Notes: generated by a model not told the origin, from the letters alone. 64,000 nucleotides of DNA from Photobacterium profundum (GCF_003026285.1 NZ_PYOD01000004.1:62001-126000); one strand, 5' to 3'; positions 53,542-63,396 are shown, counted from the stretch's first letter. A program made the numbers and translations.

Positions 53542-54318
53542 TTAAAGATATGGCTTAACCCATTCCAACCCTTCAATAGTGGTTCCACGTGGGTTGTATT
53601 CACAACCAATCCAACCTTGGTATCCCGACTCATCAAGTACATTGAATAGGTGAGGGTAGTTTTGCTCACCATCAAAAGGTTCATGGCGATCAGGTACAGA
53701 AGCAATTTGGATATGACCGGTATAATCAGCTAGATCGCGAATTAACGTAGTGAGGTCGCCATCCATGATTTGTGCATGATAAAGGTCGAGTTGAAGTTTC
53801 ACGTTAGGGCGATCAACTTGCTTAATTAATTCAACCGCATCACGTTGATGGGCGATAAAGTAACCTGGTACATCTCGGGTATTTAACGGTTCAATTAATA
53901 GTTCAATACCGTGTTTAGCAAAGGCATCTGCCGCGTATCGAATATTTGAAATAAATGTTGCAACGTGCTGCTCGTAGCTGAAATCAACATTTACGATGCC
54001 TGACATCGCATGCACTTTCTTACAATTAAGTGTTAATGCGTATTCCACTGCGGTTTCAACGCTAGCTTTGAACTCGTCTTCACGGCCAGGAATAGCTGCA
54101 AACCCGCGTTCACCCGCATCCCAATTACCAGGAGGCATATTGAACAGTGCTTGTTCCATATCGAAGCGTTTAAGTTCACCTGCTAATTCTTTAGCATCAA
54201 AAGCATAAGGGAAAAGGTACTCAACAGCTTTAAAGCCAGCATCGTGCGCATGTGCAAAACGTTCAATGAAAGGTACTTCTGTGAATAACATGGTTAGATT
54301 TGCTGCAAATTTAGCCAT
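53542..54318 (-). CDS. otnI: 2-oxo-tetronate isomerase (hydroxypyruvate isomerase-like)
   Basis: 258 residues, a xylose-isomerase-like TIM barrel of the Hyi/YgbM group: MLFTEVPFIERFAHAHDAGF, VEYLFPYAFDAKEL, NMPPGNWDAGERGFAAIPGR, LLIEPLNTRDVPGYF, VKLQLDLYHAQIMDGDL, IQIASVPDRHEP, IGCEYNPRG. The metal ligands would be the Glu in IEPLN, Asp in LDLYH, and Glu in CEYNPR. It converts 2-oxo- to 3-oxo-tetronate. Its start ATG overlaps the otnC stop by one base, so translation is coupled. Confidence 0.9.
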   Translation of the reverse strand: MAKFAANLTMLFTEVPFIERFAHAHDAGFKAVEYLFPYAFDAKELAGELKRFDMEQALFNMPPGNWDAGERGFAAIPGREDEFKASVETAVEYALTLNCKKVHAMSGIVNVDFSYEQHVATFISNIRYAADAFAKHGIELLIEPLNTRDVPGYFIAHQRDAVELIKQVDRPNVKLQLDLYHAQIMDGDLTTLIRDLADYTGHIQIASVPDRHEPFDGEQNYPHLFNVLDESGYQGWIGCEYNPRGTTIEGLEWVKPYL

Positions 54319-54950
54319 TATTTTCCTCTCCCTTTTAGATCATCGATTTCTGTGTTTGTTAAGTATCTAATTGCTTTACCTTCGAGTATGAGTGCAAGCT
54401 TTGCTGTTTCTTCTAATTCTTCTGCGTTATCAACGGCATCAATTAAGCTGCTACCAGTAACAACAGGTCCATGATTGGCGAGAAGAAATGCGCGGTAATC
54501 TGCAGCGCGTTTTGCAAGTTCTTCAGCAATACGAGGATCACCAGGACGTAAATAAGGGATCACCGGTAACTGACCAACACGCATTACGTAATAAGGTGTA
54601 AACGGTGCAATGGCATTGTCTGGGTCTAGCCCTTCTAAACATGACAGCGCGGTTAAGTATGTTGAATGCAGGTGAACAATCGCCTTACAGTCTGCATTGT
54701 TTCGGTAAATGGCTAAGTGGAAGGCGACTTCTTTAGAAGGGCGATCACCTGAAATATGATTACCTTCAATATCTACGACCGAAAGGCGTTCGGCGTCTAA
54801 ACGACCAAATGATGAGCCTGTTGGTGTTGCAAGAAAATAACCATTAGGCAGCTTCAGTGATAAATTACCCGCCCCGCCAGTTGCATAACCACGTTCAAAC
54901 ATGGAGCGGGCAAGCGTGACCATCTGCGCCCTAAGTTGATGTTCAGTCAT
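54318..54950 (-). CDS. otnC: 3-oxo-tetronate 4-phosphate decarboxylase (class II aldolase family)
   Basis: 210 residues from the ATG at 54950, with AAGGATTCTGCC upstream; it overlaps otnK by 8 bp. The aldolase class II pattern is clear: ARSMFERGYATGGAGNLSLK, EVAFHLAIYRNNADCKAIVH with the metal-binding HLHS next, and AFLLANHGPVVTG. It decarboxylates 3-oxo-tetronate 4-phosphate to dihydroxyacetone phosphate, the last step of the route. It corresponds to E. coli YgbL. Confidence 0.9.
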   Translation of the reverse strand: MTEHQLRAQMVTLARSMFERGYATGGAGNLSLKLPNGYFLATPTGSSFGRLDAERLSVVDIEGNHISGDRPSKEVAFHLAIYRNNADCKAIVHLHSTYLTALSCLEGLDPDNAIAPFTPYYVMRVGQLPVIPYLRPGDPRIAEELAKRAADYRAFLLANHGPVVTGSSLIDAVDNAEELEETAKLALILEGKAIRYLTNTEIDDLKGRGK

Positions 54951-56202
54951 GGCAGAATCCTTGTGCCGTTTCGAAGAAGTGTTCATCACCAAAGTTGCCA
55001 GATTTCAGTGCTAACGAAAGGTCGCTATCGATTGCTTTTACCCAAGGCACACCAGGGGCAATTTGTGGACCAATATGAAAACCTTCAACCGCTAAGCTTT
55101 GAGTAACAACACCAGAGGTTTCGCCACCTGCAACGATGAAATTTTTAACGCCAGATTCTTTTAATTGGTGGGCTAGGCAACTGAAGAATTGTTCAACAGC
55201 ATGGCTTGATGCTTGAGCACCGTATTGTTGTTGAATTGCTTTAAGTTCTTCTGTTGCGGCTGTAGCATAAATAATGGGTGCTAAAGGAGAATCCAGTTGT
55301 GTAAGCACCCATTGGCAAACAGTGTCACTGTAGTTTTCATTCTCTAAGCATGCTTTAACATCCAACGCGAAATGTGGCGCTTTAAGGATATAGTTCGCCA
55401 CTTGTTGATTGGTCATGACTGAGCATGAACCTGATAGCACGACTGTTTTAGCTGCGTTAGGATAGCCAGATTTTTTAGCGGATGATTGGTCTGATAGGTT
55501 TTCTGCCCAATTCTTTGCGATGCCAGCAGCTAAACCTGAACCACCAGTAATCAAAGTAAGATCGCGCGCTGCTTCACCTAATGTGTTCAGGTGTGCACTA
55601 CTGAAAGCATCGACGACTGCATAGCGTTTACCGTTGTTTTTAAGGGCTGAAAACTCAGCTAGAACGTTGTTAACGCCTTGCTCAATAGCTTGGTAGTTAA
55701 CAAGTCCTGTTTCACCTGCTGATTGTGCATTCATTAAACGCACTAAGCTAGAATCTGTCATGGGTGTTACAGGGTGACTCTTCATACCTGAATCACTTAA
55801 TAGTTCACCCATTACAAACAAGTGACCATTAAATACGGTACGACCATTTACTGGTAGGGCTGGGCAAACGATTGTGAATTTTTCATCAAGCGCATCTAGT
55901 AAAGCGTCGGTAACAGGTCCAATATTTCCTTCTGCTGTACTGTCGAACGTCGAGCAGTATTTGAAATAATATTGTTTACAGCCTTGTGCTTTTAGCCATG
56001 CTAATGCGTCTAGCGAGGTACTAATAGCTTCGTCAACAGGGCAAGAACGCGATTTAAGGCTAATAACAATCGCATCGGCGTCAATGTGGGTGTTGCGAGT
56101 GGGTACACCATTCAGCTGGATAGTACGCATGCCATTTTCAACCAGAAAGCCTGCAATATCCGTTGCACCTGTAAAATCATCGGCGATAACACCTAATAGC
56201 AT
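54943..56202 (-). CDS. otnK: 3-oxo-tetronate kinase (four-carbon acid sugar kinase family)
   Basis: 419 residues of the DUF1537/YgbK family. The N-terminal part starts LLGVIADDFTGATDIAGFLV, with the DDFTGA substrate site, and the C-terminal nucleotide-binding part has GSCSVMTNQQVANYI and IVAGGETSGVVTQSL. It phosphorylates 3-oxo-tetronate with ATP. It follows the dehydrogenase gene by two bases and overlaps otnC. Confidence 0.92.
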   Translation of the reverse strand: MLLGVIADDFTGATDIAGFLVENGMRTIQLNGVPTRNTHIDADAIVISLKSRSCPVDEAISTSLDALAWLKAQGCKQYYFKYCSTFDSTAEGNIGPVTDALLDALDEKFTIVCPALPVNGRTVFNGHLFVMGELLSDSGMKSHPVTPMTDSSLVRLMNAQSAGETGLVNYQAIEQGVNNVLAEFSALKNNGKRYAVVDAFSSAHLNTLGEAARDLTLITGGSGLAAGIAKNWAENLSDQSSAKKSGYPNAAKTVVLSGSCSVMTNQQVANYILKAPHFALDVKACLENENYSDTVCQWVLTQLDSPLAPIIYATAATEELKAIQQQYGAQASSHAVEQFFSCLAHQLKESGVKNFIVAGGETSGVVTQSLAVEGFHIGPQIAPGVPWVKAIDSDLSLALKSGNFGDEHFFETAQGFCHD

Positions 56203-56204
56203 GA

Positions 56205-57110
56205 TTATTTCTCCTTCTTTGGTAATTCGATACCATTGAAAATCTTGATAACAGCACTGTCGTCTTCTTGTCCGTAACCTGCGTTACTTGCACTGGTAAA
56301 CATATTCAAAGCGGCGCTTGCTAACGGTAATGGGAATTTCAATCCTTGCGCGGTATCTGCTACTAGACCAAGATCTTTCACGAAAATATCAACCATTGAG
56401 GTTGGCGTGTAATCACCGTCAACGACATGCTTCATGCGGTTTTCAAACATCCAAGAATTACCGGCAGCATTGGTGACAACGTCGTACATCAGATCCAGTG
56501 GAATATTGGCGCGTGCAGCTAATGCCATTGCTTCTGCCCCTGCTGCGATATGCACGCCTGCAAGTAGCTGGTGGATAATTTTAACGGTGGCGCCCATGCC
56601 GATTTCGTTACCGATTTTGTAGACTTTGCCAGCTGTCGCATCGAGCACTGGCTGTAGTTTTTCAAAAGCCTCGTCAGAACCTGATGCCATAATGGTCATC
56701 TCACCGATATTGGCTTTAGCTGCACCACCAGAAACGGGGGCATCAAGCATAATAAGGTTGTATTTAATCAGTTCTGCTTCAATTAATTTGGCATCGTCTG
56801 CCGAGATAGTGGCTGAAACCATTACTGCAGTACCTGGTTTTAACGTCTCTGCAAGTTGGTTATCAAACAAGATAGCTTTAGCTTGGCGGGCGTTCACAAC
56901 AAGTAACAAGATGCTGTCTAACTCGTGAGCGAAGTCAGCACAGTTATGGGAAATACCTTTTGCTCCTGCTTGCTGCAACTCTGTCAGCGCATCAGTATTA
57001 AGATCGATGCCGTATACATCTAATCCCGCTTTGATACATGATTTAGCGGCACCCATTCCCATCGAACCTAAACCGATTACTGCAACTGACTGTAACTGCT
57101 GAGTTTTCAT
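56205..57110 (-). CDS. ltnD: L-threonate dehydrogenase-type beta-hydroxyacid dehydrogenase
   Basis: 301 residues. Rossmann motif VAVIGLGSMGMGAAKSCIKA at the N-terminus, then LDAPVSGGAAKANIGEMTIM with the substrate-binding SGG, and the catalytic Lys in GATVKIIHQLLAGVHI. It oxidises threonate at C2 with NAD+ to give 2-oxo-tetronate, the first step of the route. It heads the otn/ltn operon, divergent from a DeoR regulator. It is the YgbJ/LtnD equivalent; D- versus L-threonate or erythronate preference cannot be read here. Confidence 0.9.
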   Translation of the reverse strand: MKTQQLQSVAVIGLGSMGMGAAKSCIKAGLDVYGIDLNTDALTELQQAGAKGISHNCADFAHELDSILLLVVNARQAKAILFDNQLAETLKPGTAVMVSATISADDAKLIEAELIKYNLIMLDAPVSGGAAKANIGEMTIMASGSDEAFEKLQPVLDATAGKVYKIGNEIGMGATVKIIHQLLAGVHIAAGAEAMALAARANIPLDLMYDVVTNAAGNSWMFENRMKHVVDGDYTPTSMVDIFVKDLGLVADTAQGLKFPLPLASAALNMFTSASNAGYGQEDDSAVIKIFNGIELPKKEK

Positions 57111-57130
57111 ACATCGTTCCTGTTAATTTT

Positions 57131-57338
57131 TGTGAATATCTGTTCTTGTTTGTTATTTTAGGATGAATATGGTGACTTTTTCCAGTCGCAACTTCACATT
57201 TTTTAACATGCGTTAGTTATTATTTGATTGATAACATGTGTGAATGCGTCTTGAAATGGCGTGTTTAAAGGGTTAACTGAATGATTACTGGTAATAAACT
57301 GTTATTTTTTGTGACTTCACACCTAACATTTATTCACA
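57131..57338. promoter_or_regulatory. Cluster of TTCACA motifs between ltnD and deoR-type gene
   Basis: Within 284 bp of intergenic DNA, TTCACA or its complement TGTGAA occurs at 57131, 57193, 57239, 57316 and 57333, and TGTGAC at 57310 forms an inverted pair with the copy at 57316. Repeated hexamers like these are typical of DeoR-type operators. Confidence 0.45.
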
Positions 57339-57394
57339 CTGTTGAGTTTTGAATGTTAATATATGTGCAAATTAAAAAATGTATGTAGTCCATT

Positions 57395-58153
57395 ATGATC
57401 CCAGCAGAACGCCAGCGAGCCATCTTAGCTTTACTCAGTAATCAGGAAGTGATCAGTATTAGCGAGTTAACTCGTCAGCTGGATGTTTCTCATATGACGA
57501 TTCGCCGTGATATAGGCAAACTAGAATCAGATGGGCGGGTAATGTCGGTGTCTGGTGGGGTGCAGTTAACTGAAACCATTCACTCTGAATTATCTCACGA
57601 AGCAAAGATCACTCAATATCGTAACGAGAAGGCCGAAATTGGTATTTATGCTTCTAGCTTAATTAAGCAGAACATGACGGTGTATTTAGATGCAGGCACA
57701 ACTACGTTGGAAATTGCACACCAATTAACATTACGTGATGATGTGATGGTGGTGACGAATGATTTTGCGATTGCAGATTTTTTGATGAACAACTCTGAAT
57801 GTAACTTGTACCACACTGGTGGCAAAGTCGATCGGAAAAATCAATCATGCATTGGTGATAAAGCCGCGAAAATGTTGCGAGGGTTGAACATTGATATTGC
57901 TTTTGTTTCTACATCGTCTTGGAATCAACGGGGTATATCAACACCAAGTGAAGATAAAGTGCTAGTGAAACAAGCGATAGTGGCTTCATCTCAACTTAAT
58001 TATTTGGTAAGTGACTCATCAAAATACGGAAAAATTGCCACATTCCACGCTGTTGATATCGACTGTTTCGATAAAGTAATTACCGATAGACGTTTTCCTA
58101 CCAGCAGTACTCAAGATCTTTCTGAGCGGGGACTTGAGGTTGTAACGGTATAA
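57395..58153 (+). CDS. DeoR-family regulator of the threonate-type operon
   Basis: 252 residues. Helix-turn-helix at residues 18-45 (VISISELTRQLDVSHMTIRR, DIGKLE), then the DeoR sensor domain with YLDAGTTTLEIAHQL and FVSTSSWNQRGIST. DeoR sensors bind phosphorylated sugars; here a tetronate phosphate is likely. It is divergent from ltnD, as ygbI is from ygbJ in E. coli, and should repress the operon through the repeated TTCACA sites. Confidence 0.9.
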   Translation: MIPAERQRAILALLSNQEVISISELTRQLDVSHMTIRRDIGKLESDGRVMSVSGGVQLTETIHSELSHEAKITQYRNEKAEIGIYASSLIKQNMTVYLDAGTTTLEIAHQLTLRDDVMVVTNDFAIADFLMNNSECNLYHTGGKVDRKNQSCIGDKAAKMLRGLNIDIAFVSTSSWNQRGISTPSEDKVLVKQAIVASSQLNYLVSDSSKYGKIATFHAVDIDCFDKVITDRRFPTSSTQDLSERGLEVVTV

Positions 58154-58178
58154 AAAAAGCCGCATTAGCGGCTTTTTT
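58153..58178. terminator. Bidirectional terminator between the DeoR gene and nagB
   Basis: Perfect 11-bp stem AAAAAAGCCGC / GCGGCTTTTTT with tetraloop ATTA, between convergent genes. Confidence 0.9.
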
Positions 58179-58195
58179 ATTGTAGAAAATAAAGC

Positions 58196-58996
58196 TTATA
58201 AGCCTTTGATATTCTCTGCTTCTAGCTCTTTAAAGTACTTCACTGTTTTCACTTTAAGCTCTTGTTGTGCCGCTTCGTCAGCAACCATAACCGCTTTAGT
58301 GTGAAGCTGAAGTGCAGATACCGTCCACATGTGGTTTACGCTACCTTCAATTGCTGCTTGAAGAGCAAGTGCTTTATTATGACCTTGAATTAGGATCATC
58401 ACTTCTTCAGCATCTAATAGTGTTGCAACACCAATAGTCAGTGCGTACTTAGGCACTTGTGTGATATCGCCACCGAAGAAGCGAGAGTTCGCAATACGAG
58501 TATCTTCAGTCAGTGTTTTAATACGTGTACGAGAAGATAGAGATGATGCTGGCTCGTTAAATGCGATGTGACCATCGTTGCCTACGCCACCCATGAATAA
58601 GTTGATTTTACCGTAAGACTTAATCTTATCTTCGTATGCTTTGCAGTGACCATCGATGTCGTCAGTTTGACCATCAAGAAGATTGATGTTTTCTGCTTTA
58701 ATATCAACATGATTGAAGAAATTAGTGTGCATGAATGTACGGTAAGATTCTGAGTGATTTGGATCAATGCCCACGTACTCATCCATGTTGAATGTTACAA
58801 CGTTTTCAAAGCTAACTTCGCCTGCTTTGTACAGTTCGATTAATACTTTATAAGTCGATAGAGGCGTGCTGCCTGTTGGTAAACCCAGCACAAAAGGGCG
58901 ATCTGCTGTTGGATTAAAATCATTGATACGCTTAACGATATGACGTGCAGCCCATGCGCCAACTTGAGTAGCATTGCTTAATGGAATTAATCTCAC
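58196..58996 (-). CDS. nagB: Glucosamine-6-phosphate deaminase
   Basis: 266 residues from the GTG at 58996, which has AGAGGTATC upstream; this equals the E. coli length, while the open frame runs further upstream without support. It starts [20 protein letters not shown] and shows [27 protein letters not shown] with the catalytic Asp, and [20 protein letters not shown]. It converts glucosamine 6-phosphate to fructose 6-phosphate and ammonia in amino-sugar and chitin use. It is monocistronic here, away from nagA and nagC. Confidence 0.96.
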   Translation of the reverse strand: MRLIPLSNATQVGAWAARHIVKRINDFNPTADRPFVLGLPTGSTPLSTYKVLIELYKAGEVSFENVVTFNMDEYVGIDPNHSESYRTFMHTNFFNHVDIKAENINLLDGQTDDIDGHCKAYEDKIKSYGKINLFMGGVGNDGHIAFNEPASSLSSRTRIKTLTEDTRIANSRFFGGDITQVPKYALTIGVATLLDAEEVMILIQGHNKALALQAAIEGSVNHMWTVSALQLHTKAVMVADEAAQQELKVKTVKYFKELEAENIKGL

Positions 58997-59284
58997 TTTG
59001 ATACCTCTATAAACAGAATTATTAAATTTCAAATCATTATTTGCATTGTAAAATAAGTTTTGAATTAGCGCCAATGATTTAAAACAAAAAAGCGATCTTA
59101 TTGTGAAATTTCCACATTTTATGCCCATAAACAGTAACGGTTTACGCTTAATTATATGTACTTAAGGCTTAATCTGTTGGGAAGTGTTGCTTGAGGAGCA
59201 TGAAGAAGGGGCGTTATGCGAGTTAATGAGGATATTATTCGAGTTGAGAAGGTGTGATTCAAAAACCATCCATGGAGTTCAGAA

Positions 59285-59815
59285 TCAAAATGGGCTATCA
59301 CGACCAAGTTCATTGCAGATGCCTGCAATTGCTAAGGCAAGCGCTGATTTAATGATCTGCTCTTGGCGAGCTAACTGCATTTGATAAAAAATAAGGTCAA
59401 CATCGTCACCTGGTGAGGCAATTTCAAGTTGCACCACGCCCATATTTTGTACCGCATGCATTTTTTTGATGGGTTGTAATATTTTGGGATCAGTAAAACA
59501 GTAATCGTTACCATCGCTATTAAGAAAATCACGTAGCTTAAGAAAAGCATCGATATCTTGGTAAATATTGTGTGAAACAACGCCTAACCCCAGCAATAGC
59601 TTAAGGCGAACCGTTATTTCACCTAACGGTCCAGAGTTATCCAGTAAAGGACCGACCACAGACTTAACGGCGAAATCGTCTTTACGAAATACTCGTTGGA
59701 TTAAGCTATCGACAGCTTCTTCAAACACTTCGACAGAAGTGATAATGAAACCTCGTACATTAGATGTATCACTTAATCGTTCAAGGATGTCTGACTCTTG
59801 GTCACTTTGTGCCAT
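59285..59815 (-). CDS. mtlR: Mannitol operon repressor MtlR
   Basis: 176 residues, all-helical, starting MAQSDQESDILERLSDTSNV and containing VEVFEEAVDSLIQRVF, VVGPLLDNSGPLGEITVRLK and LLLGLGVVSHNIYQDIDAFL, the MtlR family signature. MtlR lowers mtl expression without a classical DNA-binding domain. It is the last gene of mtlA-mtlD-mtlR, 104 bp after mtlD, with a strong hairpin 26 bp before its ATG. Confidence 0.92.
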   Translation of the reverse strand: MAQSDQESDILERLSDTSNVRGFIITSVEVFEEAVDSLIQRVFRKDDFAVKSVVGPLLDNSGPLGEITVRLKLLLGLGVVSHNIYQDIDAFLKLRDFLNSDGNDYCFTDPKILQPIKKMHAVQNMGVVQLEIASPGDDVDLIFYQMQLARQEQIIKSALALAIAGICNELGRDSPF

Positions 59816-59840
59816 AACCTGTGTATTCTCTTTCGTAACA

Positions 59841-59863
59841 GGGAAGGGCAGTTATTGCCCTTC
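59841..59863 (-). terminator. Hairpin between mtlD and mtlR
   Basis: Perfect 9-bp stem GGAAGGGCA / TGCCCTTCC with a 5-nt loop, 26 bp upstream of mtlR. There is no T-run, so it may act as an mRNA stop or stability element that lowers mtlR relative to mtlAD. Confidence 0.45.
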
Positions 59864-59919
59864 CAAGTATTTCCACATTCGGATTTGAGTGAATTTATTC
59901 ACTTAATCACGATGAGTAA

Positions 59920-61065
59920 TCAGCTCAATTGTAGAAAAATAGTTTCAATAGTCTTCGCTTCCTTGCTGTCAGCGTCGATACCTGTGTAATGCGCCAATGT
60001 CGGGCGAAGGCCTTTCTCTTTTAACGAGGCTTGTAGCTCGACGGCCTGTGGATCTGATTCGTTGGTGTACATAAATGCAGCAGCAATACCTTTAAGTAAG
60101 GTTTTGTTTTCTGTTCCGTATTCAATTGTACCTAGTAATGGTTTGATTAATCTATCATTTTCTCCTAGCTTACGGATTGGTTGACGGCCAACACGGTCAA
60201 TTTCGTCACGTAAATAAGGGTTTGCGAAGCGACCTAGAATTTTTTCAATGTAGGCATCGTGCACTTCACGCTTAAAACCATAACGTTTGATTAATACTTC
60301 GCCACTTTCTTGCATTGCCGCTTTTACTTGCTCACGAATCTCACTGTCTTTAATGGCATCACGTATGGTTTCATGACCTTTTAATGCGCCTAGGTAGGCT
60401 GTCATGATGTGACCAGTATTTAGCGTAAACAATTTACGCTCAACGAATGCCATCAAATTGTCAGTCATTTCCATCCCTTCAATCGCTGGGATATCGCCTT
60501 TGAATTGCTGTTTATCAACGATCCACTCGCTGAAGCTTTCAACGGTAACCTCTAATGGGTCATTCGCTGCTTCTGAAGGCGGAACGATACGGTCTACCGC
60601 AGAATCAACGAAGCCAACTAACGCGTCTGCACGAGCGTGGTATTGCTCATCAAGGTGTTTATATACTTCATTCTTTAGGTGTGTCGTACCACGTACCATA
60701 TTCTCACAAGCAATGATGTTTAATGATTTCTCATTGTTTGCCTCAAAACGCTGTGTAAGACCTGTTGCGATTGTTTTCGCAATGATATCAAGTACGTTAG
60801 GTCCAACAGCCGTAGTCACTAAATCTGTGTACACTATGCGGTCGATAACGTCTTGGCTTGCTGAGTTAACAGCTGTTACGTGGGTGACAGTATCAACTTG
60901 GCATTGGCTGCCAACCACTTTTACTTTATAAGATTGATCATGACTTAATTGATCAACAAGTGGTTTATCAACGTCAGCAAATGTAACCGCGACATTTGCA
61001 TCTGAAAGTAATTTACCAATAAAACCACGACCGATATTACCTGCGCCAAAATGAACTGCTTTCAT
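59920..61065 (-). CDS. mtlD: Mannitol-1-phosphate 5-dehydrogenase
   Basis: 381 residues (E. coli MtlD has 382). It starts [20 protein letters not shown] with the NAD+ motif, followed by [18 protein letters not shown], and the catalytic Lys/His segment [20 protein letters not shown]. It oxidises mannitol 1-phosphate to fructose 6-phosphate. It lies 91 bp after mtlA with an imperfect hairpin between them. Confidence 0.96.
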   Translation of the reverse strand: MKAVHFGAGNIGRGFIGKLLSDANVAVTFADVDKPLVDQLSHDQSYKVKVVGSQCQVDTVTHVTAVNSASQDVIDRIVYTDLVTTAVGPNVLDIIAKTIATGLTQRFEANNEKSLNIIACENMVRGTTHLKNEVYKHLDEQYHARADALVGFVDSAVDRIVPPSEAANDPLEVTVESFSEWIVDKQQFKGDIPAIEGMEMTDNLMAFVERKLFTLNTGHIMTAYLGALKGHETIRDAIKDSEIREQVKAAMQESGEVLIKRYGFKREVHDAYIEKILGRFANPYLRDEIDRVGRQPIRKLGENDRLIKPLLGTIEYGTENKTLLKGIAAAFMYTNESDPQAVELQASLKEKGLRPTLAHYTGIDADSKEAKTIETIFLQLS

Positions 61066-61115
61066 AGTCTATACCTACCAATAATTAATTTTAAAAAGTA
61101 ATTTAAGAATGGGGT

Positions 61116-61140
61116 GAGGCTAGACTGGGAGTCTAACCTC
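61116..61140 (-). other. Intercistronic hairpin between mtlA and mtlD
   Basis: 11-bp stem with one mismatch (GAGGCTAGACT / AGTCTAACCTC) and a 3-nt loop, without T-run. Likely a stability or processing element of the mtl mRNA. Confidence 0.45.
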
Positions 61141-61156
61141 GGGGTCACTCAGCGTA

Positions 61157-63109
61157 TTAAGCGGCTTTTTGGCCAGCAAGAATACTTAGCACTTCGTTGA
61201 CATCTGTTGTGCTAGTTAGACGCTCGATAGCATCTGGATCGTCGAGTGCATTCGTGATGGTAGTGATAACTTGAATGTGTTCATCGTTCTTTGCTGCAAT
61301 ACCAATTACCAGCTTCGCTAGGTCGTCTTCATCATCGCTGAATAGAACACCTGCAGGGTACTGACAAATTACGATACCGGTTTTGATAACACGGTCTTTT
61401 GCTTCAACAGTACCGTGTGGTACTGCGATAGACTCGCCTAGGTATGTTGATACGAGTTTTTCACGGTCGAACATTGCATCTACGTAGTCTGGTTCTGCAT
61501 AACCCATTTTAACAAGTTGCTCGCCAGCGTGTTTGATCGCCTGTTCTTTTGTGGTTGCTTTCATTCCAAGGTGAATGTTTTCAGCTTGAATGTGGAATAC
61601 TTGTTTCTCTTGTGGTTCAAAACTATCTTCGTTTGCAGCAACAGGTGATACTTTTACCATTGAAGAGTCGTTTGCTGCGTCAGGGCTGTTTGCTGCCACA
61701 ATGCTTGTTACTAAATCGTTGTAGATTTGGCTGTCTAGGAAGTTTGTAAGTGAAATGTGTTTTGCATTCGCTGCATGTTTACGAGCACGGTCTGTTAGAT
61801 CTTTATGAGTAATCACGATATCTACCTCTTGCGGCAAGCTATTAATGGCACAGTTAGTTACGCTAATGTTGAGTCCAGCATCTTGAACTTTCTTACGCAG
61901 AAGGCTTGCACCCATTGCACTCGAACCCATGCCGGCATCACAAGCAACAATGATGTTGCGTACGTCAGCCATGTTGATGTTGCTTTTATCTTCAGCTGTA
62001 ACTTCAGCTGAGTTGCCTTTAGAGCCTGCTTTCATGCCCTTCATTTTTGAAGTTGCAGAAGCAAGAGTTGTATCGTCGTCTTCATCAGTTGTACGTTGTG
62101 TTTTCATTAGCAGTGCAGCAACAGAGAATGAAACAGCTGTTGAAGCGATTACAGAAAGAATAACACCAACAAATGAGGCTTTCGGAGTCATCAATAAGAT
62201 GGCAAAGATTGAACCAGGAGAGGCTGGTGAAACAATGCCTGCGTTGAATAATGTAAGTGTGAATACCCCCGTCATACCGCCAGCAATTACCGCTAGAATC
62301 AAACGTGGATTCATTAGGATGTACGGGAAGTAAATTTCGTGGATACCACCAAAGAAGTGGATGATCGATGCGCCACCAGCAGTTTGCTTCGCAGTACCGC
62401 GACCGAAGACAGTGTAAGCAAGCAAAACACCAAGGCCAGGACCTGGATTTGCTTCAATCAAGAAGAAGATTGATTGACCGGTTTCGTTAGCCTGTTGGAT
62501 ACCTAACGGTGAGAAGATACCGTGGTTAATCGCGTTATTTAGGAATAGAATTTTTGCTGGTTCAACAAAGATTGACGTTAAAGGTAACAAACCTGCTTCT
62601 ACAAGGAAGTTAACACCGCCCGCTAAACCACCAGATAAGATTTTTACAAATGGACCAATCATATAGAACGCGATGATTGCGCAGATCATACCCACAATAC
62701 CGGCAGAGAAGTTGTTTACTAACATCTCGAAACCGCTTTTTACTTTACCGTCTACCCAGTTATCGAACTTCTTGATTGCCCAACCACCCATAGGGCCGAC
62801 CATCATTGCGCCCATAAACATTGGGATATCTGTACCGACAATAACACCAATTGTTGTTATTGCACCGACAACCGCACCACGGTCTCCGCCCACTAATTTA
62901 CCACCGGTATAACCGATTAGAAGTGGCAATAAGTACGTAATCATAGGGCCAACAAGTTTTGCTAATTCCTCGTTTGGAAACCAGCCTGTTGGAATAAATA
63001 AAGCAGTGATAAAGCCCCATGCGATGAACGCACCGATATTAGGCATTACCATATTAGATAAGAAGCGACCAAAATTTTGTACCTTGATCTTTGCATCTGG
63101 TGATATCAT
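61157..63109 (-). CDS. mtlA: Mannitol-specific PTS enzyme IICBA
   Basis: 650 residues. The IIC domain (about 1-345) starts KVQNFGRFLSNMVMPNIGAF and includes GGIHEIYFPYILMNPRLIL. The IIB domain has the phosphorylated Cys in IIVACDAGMGSSAMGASLLR (about 390). The IIA domain at the C-terminus shows the phospho-His in GESIAVPHGTVEAKDRV. It imports mannitol with phosphorylation. A 669-bp leader/intergenic region with three CRP-like sites precedes it, as is usual for Vibrio mtlA. Confidence 0.96.
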   Translation of the reverse strand: MISPDAKIKVQNFGRFLSNMVMPNIGAFIAWGFITALFIPTGWFPNEELAKLVGPMITYLLPLLIGYTGGKLVGGDRGAVVGAITTIGVIVGTDIPMFMGAMMVGPMGGWAIKKFDNWVDGKVKSGFEMLVNNFSAGIVGMICAIIAFYMIGPFVKILSGGLAGGVNFLVEAGLLPLTSIFVEPAKILFLNNAINHGIFSPLGIQQANETGQSIFFLIEANPGPGLGVLLAYTVFGRGTAKQTAGGASIIHFFGGIHEIYFPYILMNPRLILAVIAGGMTGVFTLTLFNAGIVSPASPGSIFAILLMTPKASFVGVILSVIASTAVSFSVAALLMKTQRTTDEDDDTTLASATSKMKGMKAGSKGNSAEVTAEDKSNINMADVRNIIVACDAGMGSSAMGASLLRKKVQDAGLNISVTNCAINSLPQEVDIVITHKDLTDRARKHAANAKHISLTNFLDSQIYNDLVTSIVAANSPDAANDSSMVKVSPVAANEDSFEPQEKQVFHIQAENIHLGMKATTKEQAIKHAGEQLVKMGYAEPDYVDAMFDREKLVSTYLGESIAVPHGTVEAKDRVIKTGIVICQYPAGVLFSDDEDDLAKLVIGIAAKNDEHIQVITTITNALDDPDAIERLTSTTDVNEVLSILAGQKAA

Positions 63110-63236
63110 TAGGATTCCCCGTTTGATGTTCTATTTTTATATTCTGTTGTAAGTAACGGTTCGCCAAAACCGTCGATTGCTTAGTACCCAATTAATTTAC
63201 CATAGATATTGAAATTAGAACTGATAACGGGTTTTT

Positions 63237-63252
63237 TGTGAGGTACGTCAAA
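63237..63252. promoter_or_regulatory. CRP-like site 1
   Basis: TGTGA-GGTACG-TCAAA: left half perfect, right half 4 of 5 against TCACA. It is the closest of three to mtlA (about 128 bp from the ATG). Confidence 0.5.
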
Positions 63253-63279
63253 TTAACTCTGGGCTCTACCAATTTATAG

Positions 63280-63295
63280 TGTGAGCGGTGTCGCA
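63280..63295. promoter_or_regulatory. CRP-like site 2
   Basis: TGTGA-GCGGTG-TCGCA: 9 of 10 fixed positions of the CRP consensus. Confidence 0.55.
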
Positions 63296-63396
63296 CTACT
63301 TCCTTGTAAGTAAGTTACAATGCTTGCGATTTTAAGGTGTCAATAAAAAAATCAATCTCAATATCTCATTTTCGGGTATTTATATTTCTAATGGTT

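Noticed and set aside
59104-59118. TGTGAAATTTCCACA upstream of nagB as a CRP or NagC site
   Set aside because: Half-site spacing is one base off the CRP pattern and I cannot match a NagC consensus.
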